A DNA stretch of 39,749 nt from JARBUG01 sp035628915 (GCA_035628915.1 DASPIW010000020.1:1-39749); one strand, 5' to 3'. Positions 7,620-16,714 are shown, counted from the stretch's first letter. Numbers and translations: made by a program. Notes: generated by a model not told the origin, from the letters alone.

Positions 7620-9700
7620 GAACCGCTGCTCGGCCCGGCGGATCCCTTCGGCCAGCAGGTTGAACCCGAGAATGGCGATCACGAAGGCGACGGCGGGCGC
7701 CAGCAGCACCCACGGTGTGAACCACAGGCTCTTGACGGGGAAGGCGAGCATCTGGCTCCAGTCCGGGATGCGAGAGATCAAGCCCTGCCCGATCATGCGG
7801 TTCCGCTCCAGTGCGCCGGCGCCGCCCAGCCAGGCCCCGAAGACGCCGATATGGACCAGCAGCATCATCACCCAGGCGGCTTCGGCTGCCGCCGCCACCG
7901 CAAGCGTTGGCCCGAGGTGCGGCAGGATGTGGCGGATCATCACGCGGGCAGGGCCGGCGCCAACGGCCCGGGCCCCTTCGACGAAGGGGCGGGCGGCCAG
8001 TTCGCGGGACATCAGGCGGACGGTCTCAGCCAGGCGCGGCCAGCCCATAATCACCAGAACCAGGCAGTTGATGAACAGGACCAGGAACGGGCCGGGCTCG
8101 TTGCCGCCCGGGTTGACGACGCTGCCCGGCCTGGGCGGCGAAAAGATCGCCAGAATCAAGGCGACCTGGACGATCACCGCCGGTATGGCGCCCAGCGCCG
8201 TCGCCGACCAGGTCACGAACGATTCCCAGCGCCCGCGCAGCCAGCCTGCCGCCAGCCCCAGCGGGACGCCGATCAGCATCCGCAGGGGGACGATCAGGCA
8301 GGTAATCAGCAGGGTATAGCGGGCACCGTACACGACCCGGCTCCAGACGTCCCGGCCGTTGATGTCCGTGCCCAGGGGCAGCGTGGGGGTGCCCGGCGGA
8401 AAGGGCGGCACCTTGAAGCTGCCGTCCTTGAGCGTGATCATGGCAACGCCTTCTTCCGGGCCCCGGGCGGTCAGCAGGGGCGCAAAAATGGCCACGAACA
8501 CCAGGCCGCCCACGATGATGGTGCCCAGGGTCAGCGGCAGATTGTCGCGGTAGGAACGGGCGATGCGGTGCCACGTCTCCCGCCCGGGCAGGCGGATAGA
8601 GGTGATCGTCTCCGCCAGCGCCTGCCACAGGTCCGACAGGCGTTCGCCCAAACTTGGGCGGGGGCCGTGCTCCATAACCGCTGCCGCCAGTTCAGCGTCC
8701 GTCTCCTGCCGGGCTGTCCGGACCCGGGGGTCGAGCCGCAGGAGAATCAGATCGACCACGGTGTCGACCACCACGAAGACAGCGGCCAGGCAGATGGTGA
8801 CGCTGGCGATGATGTTGGGCGACGGATACTGGACGACGATGCTGGGCTTGGCCGGAATGACGACCTGCCAGGCCATCCACCAGCCGACGCCGAGGATGTT
8901 CATGGCATATTCGACGATCACCAGGTTGGAGATCATGATGCCCGTCACGGCGGGCATTGCCGCCAGAATGGGGATGATGGCGTTGCGGAAGGCGTGGCCC
9001 CACGTGACCGTGCGGTCGGGGACGCCCTTGGCTCTGGCGGTGCGTATGTAGTCCGTCCGGAAGACGCCGTCAAAGGCGGCGGCGGCGATGCGGGCCAGGT
9101 AGGCGGCGGGGAAGAGGCTGAGCATCAGCACGGGCAGGACGGCGGCCCGCAGGGTCAGCCCGCCGCGCCAATCGCCGTAGGGCGGCAGCAGGTTCAGACC
9201 CGTCGCCTGGCCGAGCTTGATCAGGCCCCACTGCACGAAGAAGATTAGCAGCAGATCCGGCAGCGAGAGCAGCAGCAGGTTGATCGTACCGGTGGCCCGG
9301 CGGGCGCCCGGGCGGGCGAACCGGCTGGCCAGCAGGCCGCCGAGCAGGCCGAGGGCAATGCTGACCACCAATGCGCTGCCCAGCAGGGTGAGCGACGTCG
9401 GCAGGTAGTCCCACAGCTGCGTGCCAATCCTCGTTCCGAGGGGGGAGGCCAGCGGCGCCCCGCCTTTGAGGGACGGCTCCTGATAGACGACGCCAAAGGT
9501 GCCGTGCAGCAGATGGTTCAGGTACTGCGTAAGGGCCGGCCAATAACGGTTCGAAGCGAAGTCCGGCAGATCGCCGCGCTTGGCGATGACGCCCGCCCGC
9601 AGGAAGATGACCGCTGTCGCAAAACCGCTGATGGTAAGGAAGAGCAGGATCCGTTTCAGAATCAGGATGATTGCGGCCGATACGGTACGCTTTACCCCAT
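7611..9700 (-). CDS. Fused DppB-DppC-type oligopeptide ABC transporter permease, start frameshifted
   Basis: One frame encodes two BPD permease domains back to back. The first half is DppB-like, with N-terminal membrane anchor and the ARAKG(V)PDRTV cytoplasmic loop. After a hydrophilic linker the second half is DppC-like, with the LGTDINGRDVWSR and EGARAVGAGP segments. These are normally separate subunits. Translation of the frame upstream of the TTG at 9371 gives a typical DppB N-terminus back to a stop at 9741-9743, so 9371 is not the real start. No ATG/GTG/TTG lies in that frame there. Instead an ideal GAGGAGG site is followed 9 bases later by ATG (9700-9698) in the neighbouring frame, reading ATG GGG TAA. 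One extra G, or a -1 slip on GGGG, would join it to about 695 codons. No binding protein or ATPase lies beside it. Confidence 0.85.
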
Positions 9701-9818
9701 GCGCAAGCGCCTCCTCGCCGTGAAAACCTATCGTATAAGACTACGGCATAATCGTTATTGTTCATAGTATTTTGCGCAATCGAACAGTTCCCCTAGGCAA
9801 GTTGAGAGGAGGCCCTCC

Positions 9819-10775
9819 ATGGTCAAGGTCACCGTCCCTGCCACCAGCGCCAACCTGGGCCCGGGTTTTGATACGCTGGGCGTGGCGCTGGAACTGCGCA
9901 ATACAATTGAGATGGAAGAGACGGGCATCCTCGACGTGGTAATCGAGGTCGACCAGCAGCACGAAGCGCTGGAACGGCCCGAGGCCAATATGGTCTATCT
10001 GGCGGCAGTCAAGGTCTTTGACCGGCTGGGATATCATCCGTACGGGCTGCGCATTCGGGAGCATGTGGAGATTCCCGTGGCCCGGGGCATGGGCTCCAGT
10101 GCCGCCGCCATCGTCGGCGGGCTGGTGGGCGCCAACGCCCTGGTGGAGCAGATGACGGGCCGCCAGGGCCTGGACCGAGAGGAACTGCTACGCATGGCGG
10201 TCGCGATGGAAGGCCACCCCGACAACGTGACGCCCGCTATGGTTGGCGGGTTTACCGTGTCGTGCATGGATGAGATCCGGGGGCCGCTGCATGTCCGTTT
10301 CGATCCGCCCCGTTCCCTGCGGGCCGTGATCGTCATGCCGGAGTTGCCCATTACGGGCAAAAAGACCGAGAAGTCCCGGGGCGTTCTGCCCACCGAAGTG
10401 ACGATGAAAGATGCCGTGTACAACCTGAACCGGACGGCCTTGCTGGTGGCCGCCCTGGCTCAGGGCCGGGTCGATCTGCTCGGCGTAGCGACGCAGGACC
10501 GGCTCCATCAGCCCTATCGGGCTTCGCTGGTGCCGGGGCTGCGGTCGGTCTTCCAGGCGGCTCAGGATGCCGGCGCCAAGGGCGTGGCCCTGAGCGGCGC
10601 CGGGCCGAGCGTCATCGCCTTTGTCGACCGCGATGAGGAACCGGTGGCCAGGGCCATGGAGGCCGCATTCCAGTGGGCGGGCAGCGACTCCCGCTCCCTG
10701 ATTGTGGGGCTGGCGAACGAAGGCGCCCTGCTGGTCACGGAGAAGAAAGGCGATGCCGCACCTTATTGGGGCTGA
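9819..10775 (+). CDS. thrB: Homoserine kinase
   Basis: A 318-residue GHMP-family kinase phosphorylating L-homoserine to O-phosphohomoserine, the substrate of ThrC. The N-terminus VPATSANLGPGFDTLG, the ATP loop ARGMGSSAAAIVGG (about residues 88-101) and the C-terminal LSGAGPSVIAF are all characteristic. Length is normal. ATG 9819 follows GAGAGGAGG with good spacing. It is divergent from the permease and lies 57 bases before the BTAD regulator. thrB and thrC are on the same strand but not adjacent, separated by the inserted minus-strand permease. Confidence 0.95.
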   Translation: MVKVTVPATSANLGPGFDTLGVALELRNTIEMEETGILDVVIEVDQQHEALERPEANMVYLAAVKVFDRLGYHPYGLRIREHVEIPVARGMGSSAAAIVGGLVGANALVEQMTGRQGLDREELLRMAVAMEGHPDNVTPAMVGGFTVSCMDEIRGPLHVRFDPPRSLRAVIVMPELPITGKKTEKSRGVLPTEVTMKDAVYNLNRTALLVAALAQGRVDLLGVATQDRLHQPYRASLVPGLRSVFQAAQDAGAKGVALSGAGPSVIAFVDRDEEPVARAMEAAFQWAGSDSRSLIVGLANEGALLVTEKKGDAAPYWG

Positions 10776-10832
10776 TCAGCAGGGTTTTTCGGGTGCAGGA
10801 AGAATAGTCCGGCAACAGGCAGGTGATCACCC

Positions 10833-13508
10833 GTGCACCGGGTCTTCCGAAGCAAGTTGCTGCTGCCCGCTGCTGCCGACTATCTTCCCCGCCCCCGGCT
10901 GACCGGTTCCTGCCGCCCGCCCCGGTTGACCCTCCTTCAGGCGCCGACCGGCGCGGGCAAGACGGTCTTTCTGGCCCAGTGGCTCCCCTGCCTTGCTATC
11001 CCCTCCGTTTATTACCGGCTCGATGAGCGGGATGTGGACGGTGGGGTATTTGCCGCGCACGTCGCTGCGGGGTTCCGGGCGTTGTGGGCCGACTGGGCGC
11101 CGCCATTGGCCGCCCTTGCGGATCCGCTGGAACTGGCGGCTGAGCTGGCGGGTGAGGCGGGGGCCCGGCCCCCGGCCGTCCTGGCGCTGGACGGCCTCGA
11201 CGCGGCGTTTGGCCGACCCTGGCTGGCCGATTTCCTGGCGATGCTCGATCGCTATGCGCCGCCTGCGCTGCATCTGGTGCTGAGCACCCGGGCGCCCCTC
11301 CCGGTCGAGCTGGGGGCAGATGCAATTTGTTTGCGGGCAGCCGACCTCGCCTTTTCTTTCGATGAGGCGGAGGCCTGGCTGGGCGCCGGCGATTGGGGCG
11401 AATGCTTTGCGCTTGGCGGCGGCCTACCGCTGGCATTGGAGATGTGGCGGCAGCACGGTGCCGCCGGCTGGCGCGGGGCGCTGACGGCTCGGGTCTTGGC
11501 CGGATTGCCATCTTATGTGGTCCCGGAGATCGGGGCGGCGCTGGTGGGTGAATGGCTGGCGGGTAAGCTCAGCCTGGAGGCGTTCGCCCACCATGTGGCC
11601 GTTGGCCAGCCGGGGGCCGAGCAGGTGCATTTGGAGATTCAGGGGCTGCACATGCTGTTGGTCGACCATCCGCCCGCGGCCCGGGAGCGGGCTACAGCGC
11701 TCTGGGAGACCGCCCGGGGGCGGGGCGACCGGCCGCTCATGGCCGCCGTTGCCATGCTGCAGGCGGAGATTGAGATGAACTTGGGCGACTATGCGCTTGC
11801 TTCGGAGTGGTTCAGGCAGGCCTTCGAAATCGACCCGATGCTGGAGCTGACGGGCGCCCATTCCAAGGCGCTGCTGCTGCGCGACCAGGGCCGGCTGGAG
11901 GAGGCGGAAGCGCTGGCTCAGCGGTGCCTGGCGGCGCGGGCCGGCCGGGGGGACCTGACGGCCATGGCAATGGGGCATCTCACCTATGGGATGGTCCTGC
12001 TGGCCCGCGCCCGGCTCGATGAGGCGGAGGCGCATTTGCTGGAGGCTGAGCAGTACTACCGCAAGTATGCGGCCAACGTGCCGGTCGCGGCGACGGCCGT
12101 CTGTCAGCGGGCCCTGGTGGAGGCGGCCCGGGGCAATATGCCTGCGTTCAGGCAGCTGGCCGATGAGGCGCATGCCATGGTGCGGGGGCAGTTCCGCCTG
12201 CTGGAGGCGTGTACGGGCATGGTACTGGCCTCGGCGCTGCTGGCCTGGGGCGACCGGGTTTCGTCTGAGCGGCTGATTGGGAATGCGTTCGCCTATTTTT
12301 CGTCGATCGGGGCGAAGTTCTGGCTGCATACGCTGCTGACGATCTTCGCCCGCAAGGCGTGGGGCGAAGGGCGGTTTGATGAGGCCCGCCGGTCGTTTGA
12401 TCAGGCTCTGGCGTATGCGGCGGCGGAAGGATTTGTGCACTACTTGACCTCGCCCCGAATGGACGCCCTGGGGCTGATTGCCGATGCGCTGGCCCGGGGC
12501 GTGGAGGCGCCGTTCTGCCAGGAGCTGCTGGCCCGCATGGGCGCCCGCGCCTTGCCGGCATTGCTTGAGATGGCCCGGAGCCCGGAGGCGGGGACCCGGT
12601 GGGCGGCGCTCTATCCCCTCGCCGCCACGGGGGGTGAGGAGGCGACCGCGGCGATCCGGGGGTTGCTGCACGACAGCGATCAGGCCGTGCGGGACGGCGC
12701 ACTGCTGGCCTATCAGTCGCTGGTGCGGGCGGGGGCGCCCGGCGCGGCGCCGGGGCCGGGCCCCGGCGTGGCGGCCCCGAGCCCAGCCCCGGGCCCGGCC
12801 CCGGCCCTCTTGTCGGTGGCCGTCCTGGGCCCCCTGGTCGTTACTCTGGCCGAAGCGCCCCTCTCCAAATGGAGGACGGTCAAGGCGCGGGATTTGCTTG
12901 CCTTTTTCGTGCTGTCCGGGGACCGCCCTGTCACCCGCGACCAGGTGCTGGAGGCGCTGTGGCCGGATGCGGACCTCGAATCCGCCCGCACTCTGCTGCA
13001 TACCACGCTGTACAACTTGCGGGGCACGCTGGGGGCAACAGGCGAGGGGCTGATTACCTTCGCGGGCGGCGCCTACCGTATGGCCCGCGAGGGGGTGCAC
13101 AGCGACCTCGACCGGTTCCAGCGGCTGGCTGCTGCCGCCGACGAGGCCTCGTGGAGAGCGGCTGCCGCACTGTACCGGGGCGACTTGCTGGAAGGATTGG
13201 ATTACCCCTGGTGCGAGGCGCCCCGTACGCACGCCCGCCGCCTGTATCAGGCGACGGTGCGAAAGCTGGCTGACCGGGCCGGTGCTGCGGGCCGCCACGA
13301 CGAAGCTGTTGAATTTTTACAATTGTTGATCCAGGTCGATCCCCTGGACGAAGAAGCACACCTCGGGCTGATGGAGGCATACGCGGCCCTGGGTCACCGC
13401 AGCAGCGCCCTCCAGCAGTACCGGACCATCGCCCGGCTGCTCGACGAGGAACTGGGGCTGGAGCCGGGGGCTCGCACGCAGGCGCTGTATCGGCGGCTCT
13501 TGGATTAA
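10833..13508 (+). CDS. BTAD/SARP-like transcriptional activator with N-terminal MalT/STAND-type ATPase
   Basis: An 891-residue regulator. Walker A APTGAGKT lies at residues 37-44 near a MalT-like N-terminus (SKLLLP...PRPRLT), followed by an NTPase region and a long TPR-like helical array (about 270-600). A Pro/Gly/Ala-rich linker at about 630-658 leads to a C-terminal OmpR-type winged helix (from about 660) and a bacterial transcriptional activation domain (about 770-891). Such proteins are usually large signal-integrating activators with an unknown ligand. GTG 10833 is preceded by GGTGATC, a direct match to the anti-Shine-Dalgarno region but with short spacing. Its targets are not evident; it may act elsewhere. 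Composition is very GC-rich and a strong terminator follows. Confidence 0.85.
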   Translation: MHRVFRSKLLLPAAADYLPRPRLTGSCRPPRLTLLQAPTGAGKTVFLAQWLPCLAIPSVYYRLDERDVDGGVFAAHVAAGFRALWADWAPPLAALADPLELAAELAGEAGARPPAVLALDGLDAAFGRPWLADFLAMLDRYAPPALHLVLSTRAPLPVELGADAICLRAADLAFSFDEAEAWLGAGDWGECFALGGGLPLALEMWRQHGAAGWRGALTARVLAGLPSYVVPEIGAALVGEWLAGKLSLEAFAHHVAVGQPGAEQVHLEIQGLHMLLVDHPPAARERATALWETARGRGDRPLMAAVAMLQAEIEMNLGDYALASEWFRQAFEIDPMLELTGAHSKALLLRDQGRLEEAEALAQRCLAARAGRGDLTAMAMGHLTYGMVLLARARLDEAEAHLLEAEQYYRKYAANVPVAATAVCQRALVEAARGNMPAFRQLADEAHAMVRGQFRLLEACTGMVLASALLAWGDRVSSERLIGNAFAYFSSIGAKFWLHTLLTIFARKAWGEGRFDEARRSFDQALAYAAAEGFVHYLTSPRMDALGLIADALARGVEAPFCQELLARMGARALPALLEMARSPEAGTRWAALYPLAATGGEEATAAIRGLLHDSDQAVRDGALLAYQSLVRAGAPGAAPGPGPGVAAPSPAPGPAPALLSVAVLGPLVVTLAEAPLSKWRTVKARDLLAFFVLSGDRPVTRDQVLEALWPDADLESARTLLHTTLYNLRGTLGATGEGLITFAGGAYRMAREGVHSDLDRFQRLAAAADEASWRAAAALYRGDLLEGLDYPWCEAPRTHARRLYQATVRKLADRAGAAGRHDEAVEFLQLLIQVDPLDEEAHLGLMEAYAALGHRSSALQQYRTIARLLDEELGLEPGARTQALYRRLLD

Positions 13509-13529
13509 GAGAATAACGGATGCTTTGCG

Positions 13530-13584
13530 CCGGATAACGAAAATGCCGCCCAAGGCGGCTGCGCTTTCGTTATCCGGCCTTTTC
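13530..13584 (+). terminator. Large two-tier terminator after the BTAD regulator
   Basis: Outer arms GCCGGATAACGAAA / TTTCGTTATCCGGC enclose an inner GCCGCC / GGCGGC hairpin; TTTT follows. The arms pair perfectly over 14 bases. Confidence 0.85.
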
Positions 13585-13633
13585 AGTTACTGGACCACCT
13601 GCGTGACGGGGAACTGATCGAGGGACGCCAGTC

Positions 13634-13688
13634 AATCGTCCGCAATCGAATGCCGCCTGCGCTCGTCGGCCTTCGATTGCCGACGATT
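13634..13688. repeat. 17-base imperfect inverted repeat
   Basis: AATCGTCCGCAATCGAA (13634-13650) pairs with TTCGATTGCCGACGATT (13672-13688) with one mismatch around a 21-base loop. The right arm continues as GACGATTCTCC, a string also seen twice near 22.8-22.9 kb. Confidence 0.7.
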
Positions 13689-13711
13689 CTCCCCGGCGCC
13701 CCGGGCCGGCG

Positions 13712-13733
13712 CCCCGCCCCCCCGGCGGGGTTT
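13712..13733 (+). terminator. GC-rich hairpin with short T-run, possible terminator
   Basis: CCCCGCC / GGCGGGG around a C5 loop, followed by TTT. It lies about 70 bases before the small membrane peptide gene; it could also be part of that gene's leader. Confidence 0.4.
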
Positions 13734-13801
13734 CATCGCCTGTTCAGCGCGCGTTCACCCCCCTCCGCTAGACTAACATCAGACGGAAGGAGGCACTCAT
13801 C

Positions 13802-13924
13802 ATGAAAACACTCATCGGCTTCGGTCTGGCGGCATTCTGGCACCCGTGGCTGGTGGTCGGCCTGGCGCTGGATCTGGCGGTACTGCTGGCCGCCGCCCTC
13901 AGGTGGGCGCCCGCAGTCCGGTGA
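13802..13924 (+). CDS. 40-residue single-span membrane peptide
   Basis: ATG 13802 is preceded by GGAAGGAGG with ideal spacing, so the frame is very probably translated. The 40-residue product starts MKTLIGFG and has one hydrophobic helix (about residues 15-33, LVVGLALDLAVLLAAAL) ending in Arg-rich RWAPAVR. It belongs to no family I recognise. Its TGA overlaps the GTG of the next gene (GTGA), implying translational coupling. With the next two genes it forms a compact membrane/ATPase cassette. It could be a small subunit or regulator of that unit, which is inference only. Confidence 0.7.
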   Translation: MKTLIGFGLAAFWHPWLVVGLALDLAVLLAAALRWAPAVR

Positions 13925-14385
13925 CCAAACCCATGCGCAAGCTGCTCATGCAGGCTTGCGGCATCAGCCGGGTTTACCGGGCCGGCGCTCCAGACGAGGT
14001 GACGGCCCTCCGGGAGATCTCCCTGCGCATCTACGCCGGGGATTTCCTGGCCATCGTCGGGCCCGCGGGCGCCGGCAAGACCACCCTGCTGCGCATCCTC
14101 GGCCTGCTCGACCGACCCACTGCCGGCGACCTGTACTACGAAGGGCGCCTGGTCTCGGGCATCTCCGACGCCGAATTGGCGGAGATCCGGCCCGCCCTGC
14201 ACCTGCTCGACGATCCGACCCACAGCCACATGGAGCCTGACCTCGCGAATCTCCTAAGAACGCTTCACCGAGAGCATGCAGCAGGCCAAACCATTATCCT
14301 GGCCACCGACGATCCCGAAACGGCCGCCCACGGGGACAGGCTGTACCGCATTGCCAACGGAATCATCCATTCGATTGGAGGCTGA
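13921..14385 (+). CDS. Miniature, catalytically degenerate ABC-type ATPase
   Basis: A 154-residue protein that starts like a LolD/MacB-type ABC ATPase, with Walker A GPAGAGKTT at 47-55 and EGRLVSGISDAELAEIR at about 74-90. It then jumps directly to a Walker-B-like LHLLDDPT (93-100) and the end of the domain. The roughly 75 residues that normally hold the Q-loop and the LSGGQ signature are absent. The catalytic Glu is Asp (DDPT instead of DEPT), and the switch His is replaced (ATDDPE where THDPE is expected). It therefore should not dimerise and hydrolyse ATP in the normal way. The start is GTG 13921, coupled to the preceding peptide; SD and frame for the longer upstream start are poor. It is either a decayed ATPase or a repurposed nucleotide-binding protein. 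Confidence 0.8.
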   Translation: MTKPMRKLLMQACGISRVYRAGAPDEVTALREISLRIYAGDFLAIVGPAGAGKTTLLRILGLLDRPTAGDLYYEGRLVSGISDAELAEIRPALHLLDDPTHSHMEPDLANLLRTLHREHAAGQTIILATDDPETAAHGDRLYRIANGIIHSIGG

Positions 14386-14391
14386 ACGATC

Positions 14392-14874
14392 ATGACGCCG
14401 TTCCTGATCTGCCTTATCTTCTACATCGCAATCCTGGCTTTCAGTCTCTGGCGGCCCAACGCCACCCGCATCTTCCTGGGGCTCTTCTATCTGCTGATGG
14501 CCTGGGGCGTCAACGCCACCTTCGTAGCCACCAACCCCAATGCGTTCGCCGCACTGGGTGCCAGCAGTTTCATCCCGTTCTACCGGACCATCTTCACGGA
14601 GATCATCGGCGCCCACCCGCTCTTCTGGGGGATGGTGGCCGTCGCCTGGGAGACAACCGCCGGGCTCCTGATCCTCAGCCGCGGCAAGGCGGTCAAGGCC
14701 GGCCTGATCATGTTCATCATCTTTCTGATCGGCATTACGCCGTTCGTGCCCGAGACCCAGATCAACGGCATCTTCATCGTGGCGCTCCATCATCTGGCGA
14801 TGAAAGAGTACCCGCACTCGCTGCTGGATCTGATCCGGAACCGTCACCGTGCGCCCCGCCGGGCCGCCGCCTGA
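14392..14874 (+). CDS. Four-helix integral membrane protein of unknown function
   Basis: A 160-residue protein with about four membrane segments (near residues 2-18, 25-42, 78-97 and 102-120) and a basic C-terminus (RNRHRAPRRAAA). It loosely recalls small DoxX-like membrane proteins, but I cannot place it in a family. ATG 14392 follows GGAGG 8 to 12 bases upstream and begins 6 bases after the miniature ABC gene, so the three genes 13802-14874 are likely one operon. Its 3' end overlaps the convergent EamA gene by 31 bases. Confidence 0.8.
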   Translation: MTPFLICLIFYIAILAFSLWRPNATRIFLGLFYLLMAWGVNATFVATNPNAFAALGASSFIPFYRTIFTEIIGAHPLFWGMVAVAWETTAGLLILSRGKAVKAGLIMFIIFLIGITPFVPETQINGIFIVALHHLAMKEYPHSLLDLIRNRHRAPRRAAA

Positions 14875-15719
14875 ACCGCCAATATCCCCAGGCCGGCCAG
14901 CATCAGGCCGGCCGCTTGCTTTACGCCGACCTGGCGGCCGAGCAGCAGCACGTCCAGCGTAACGACCTGCAGCAGCATCGTATTGTTCAGCACGCTGGAT
15001 TCAAAGGCCTGGAGCGCCTTCTGCGACCAGGTCCAGAGGAAGAACGCGAGGGCGCCGTTCACCACGCCCAGCCAGAGCAGGATCGCCGCCAGCTTCCACG
15101 AAAAGGCCGGCCACGGTTCCAACAGAATCGCCAGGGCGATCATGCCGGCCGCGCCGGTTGCCATCGGATAGAGCACCAGGCTCAGCGGGTCCGCCGCCTT
15201 GCGGCTGAGCAGCGCCCGGTTCGCCGTCAGCTGTGCGGCGTACCCGGCGCCCGAGAGCAGCAGCATGCCAATGCCCAGCAGGTTGCCGGCCTCCAACTGC
15301 AGCGGCCAGTAAAACAGGCAGACGCCGCCCAGCGAGATGACCAGACCCAGCCACTGCCGGGCGCCGGGCCGCTCGCCGAGCCAGATCAGGCCGACCGCCA
15401 GCACCAGCAGCGTATTGCCTACGTTCAGAATCAGCCCGGATTGGGTAGGCGTGACGTGGTACTGGCCGACGTACTGGAAGCCCTGCGCCACCAGATACCC
15501 GGCCACCCCCAGAGCGGCATACTGCCACCACGGGAGCGCTGTCCGTGCGCCACCGGGGCGCCGCACCATCGCCAGCGTACAAGCGGCGACCAAATAGCGC
15601 AGGCCTGCCAGCGTAAAGGGCTGGATCCCTTCAGCAAACGCCCATTTGTTGAGGATGTAGGAGGTAGACCAAAGGAACGTCACGAAGAGAGCGGCGACGA
15701 CGGCGACCCAACGCGGCAT
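14844..15719 (-). CDS. EamA/DMT-family transporter
   Basis: A 291-residue, ten-helix drug/metabolite transporter with two EamA repeats. The first begins near FVTFLWSTSYILNKWA and the second from about residue 150. Members export amino acids, metabolites or drugs; the substrate is not readable. Full length is normal. The ATG at 15719 is divergent from the Crp/Fnr-type regulator, with only 83 bases between the two starts, so the regulator may control it. The 3' end overlaps the membrane protein gene on the plus strand. Confidence 0.9.
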   Translation of the reverse strand: MPRWVAVVAALFVTFLWSTSYILNKWAFAEGIQPFTLAGLRYLVAACTLAMVRRPGGARTALPWWQYAALGVAGYLVAQGFQYVGQYHVTPTQSGLILNVGNTLLVLAVGLIWLGERPGARQWLGLVISLGGVCLFYWPLQLEAGNLLGIGMLLLSGAGYAAQLTANRALLSRKAADPLSLVLYPMATGAAGMIALAILLEPWPAFSWKLAAILLWLGVVNGALAFFLWTWSQKALQAFESSVLNNTMLLQVVTLDVLLLGRQVGVKQAAGLMLAGLGILAVQAAARRGAR

Positions 15720-15802
15720 GGCATGATGCCCCCTTTGCGCCTATCTTGGCAAAGGAAGGCCCCGCGTTTTGTGTCCGCCATCACAAAGGGAGGAAAAAAG
15801 CC

Positions 15803-16495
15803 GTGCTCTCCCTGTCGCAGCACTGGCTATTTCAAGGGCTGGGCCCGGGTGAACTCGCCGACCTGGCGGCGCTTGCCGTCCAGCGGACCGTCCCCGCCGG
15901 CACCATGCTGTTTGCCAAAGGTGATCCCACTCCCGGGCTCCATCTCGTAGAAAAGGGCGCCATCAAGATCTTCACCCTGACCCCCGACGGCGCCGAGCGG
16001 ATCATCGACATTGTCGGCCCCGGGGAAGTATGCGGGGAGATGGGCGTGGTGGATGCCGCCCCGTCCGTGGCCTGGGGCCAGGCCCTGGGCCAGACCCGGG
16101 CCGCCGTGATTCCCGCCTCCGCCTTCGAGCGGCTGCTGCTGACGCATCCCGGCATTGCCCTGAAGGTCTGCCGGGTGCTGGCGGGCAAGCTCCGGGCGAC
16201 GGCGGGCCAGCTGGACGACGCCATCTTCCTGGGCGCCCGTGAGCGGGTGCTCCGCCAGCTGGTGCGGCTGGCCGAGCGGCACGGGCGAACTGGCCACGAC
16301 TGCGGCGACGGCCGCGGGCTGCGCCTCGGCGTAAGACTGACCCACCACGAAATCGCTCGCCTCGTGGGCACGGCCCGGGAGACCGTCTCCCGGGTGTTGG
16401 GCGAACTGCAGGACCTGGGCATTGTGGCCTTCGACGAGCGCCGCATCGTGATTGCGGATCCGGAAGCCCTGCGCCGGAAAGCCGGGCTGCAGTAG
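15803..16495 (+). CDS. Crp/Fnr-family transcriptional regulator
   Basis: About 230 residues. The N-terminal cyclic-nucleotide-binding-like beta barrel (about 10-125) contains GPGEVCGEMGVVDAAP where cAMP receptors carry their phosphate-binding loop. The long dimer helix follows, then a C-terminal winged helix with the recognition segment ETVSRVLGELQDLGIV (about 190-205). It lacks the N-terminal Cys cluster of oxygen-sensing Fnr, so the effector is unknown. GTG 15803 sits 9 bases after AAAGGGAGG, a much better site than any upstream start. Divergent placement suggests it regulates the neighbouring EamA transporter and possibly itself. Confidence 0.9.
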   Translation: MLSLSQHWLFQGLGPGELADLAALAVQRTVPAGTMLFAKGDPTPGLHLVEKGAIKIFTLTPDGAERIIDIVGPGEVCGEMGVVDAAPSVAWGQALGQTRAAVIPASAFERLLLTHPGIALKVCRVLAGKLRATAGQLDDAIFLGARERVLRQLVRLAERHGRTGHDCGDGRGLRLGVRLTHHEIARLVGTARETVSRVLGELQDLGIVAFDERRIVIADPEALRRKAGLQ

Positions 16496-16535
16496 GCGAT
16501 GCCGCTACGAAGGCGCCTCGCCCGGCAATCCGCGA

Positions 16536-16565
16536 TTGACAGCCCCGGCCCCCTGAAGATACGAT
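16536..16565 (+). promoter_or_regulatory. Promoter of ABC-F copy 1 leader
   Basis: TTGACA at 16536-16541 and TACGAT at 16560-16565 with an 18-base spacer. The second ABC-F locus has the same arrangement. Confidence 0.7.
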
Positions 16566-16603
16566 GTAGACAATTCTTCAGGCAAAGCCGGAGGTACGCA
16601 GAC

Positions 16604-16627
16604 GTGATCAACACCACCGCGCACTAA
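16604..16627 (+). CDS. Leader peptide of ABC-F copy 1 (MINTTAH)
   Basis: GTG ATC AAC ACC ACC GCG CAC TAA, 8 bases after GGAGGT. Seven residues. The second locus encodes MRKTTAR in the same position, so the Thr-Thr-Ala core and the length are conserved while other residues vary. This pattern is expected of a translated stalling peptide rather than of chance. Confidence 0.7.
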   Translation: MINTTAH

Positions 16628-16714
16628 CTGCATTCGGCGGCGACACTCTATTCGCCGCGCAAGTTAGGCCGGTTCCGTCTGCGTTATGCACGTGTTTACC
16701 GCGCGCAAACCAGG

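Noticed and set aside
7851..9248. A 465-codon plus-strand frame opposite the permease
   Set aside because: Low-complexity Gln/His/Arg translation and no start signal; antisense shadow.
9070..9765. A 231-codon minus-strand frame covering the permease N-terminal region
   Set aside because: Its translation is Arg/Pro/Gly-rich nonsense, while the neighbouring frame gives a proper permease N-terminus.
11424..13298. A 624-codon minus-strand frame opposite the BTAD regulator
   Set aside because: Shadow frame; the plus strand has clear Walker A, winged-helix and BTAD motifs.
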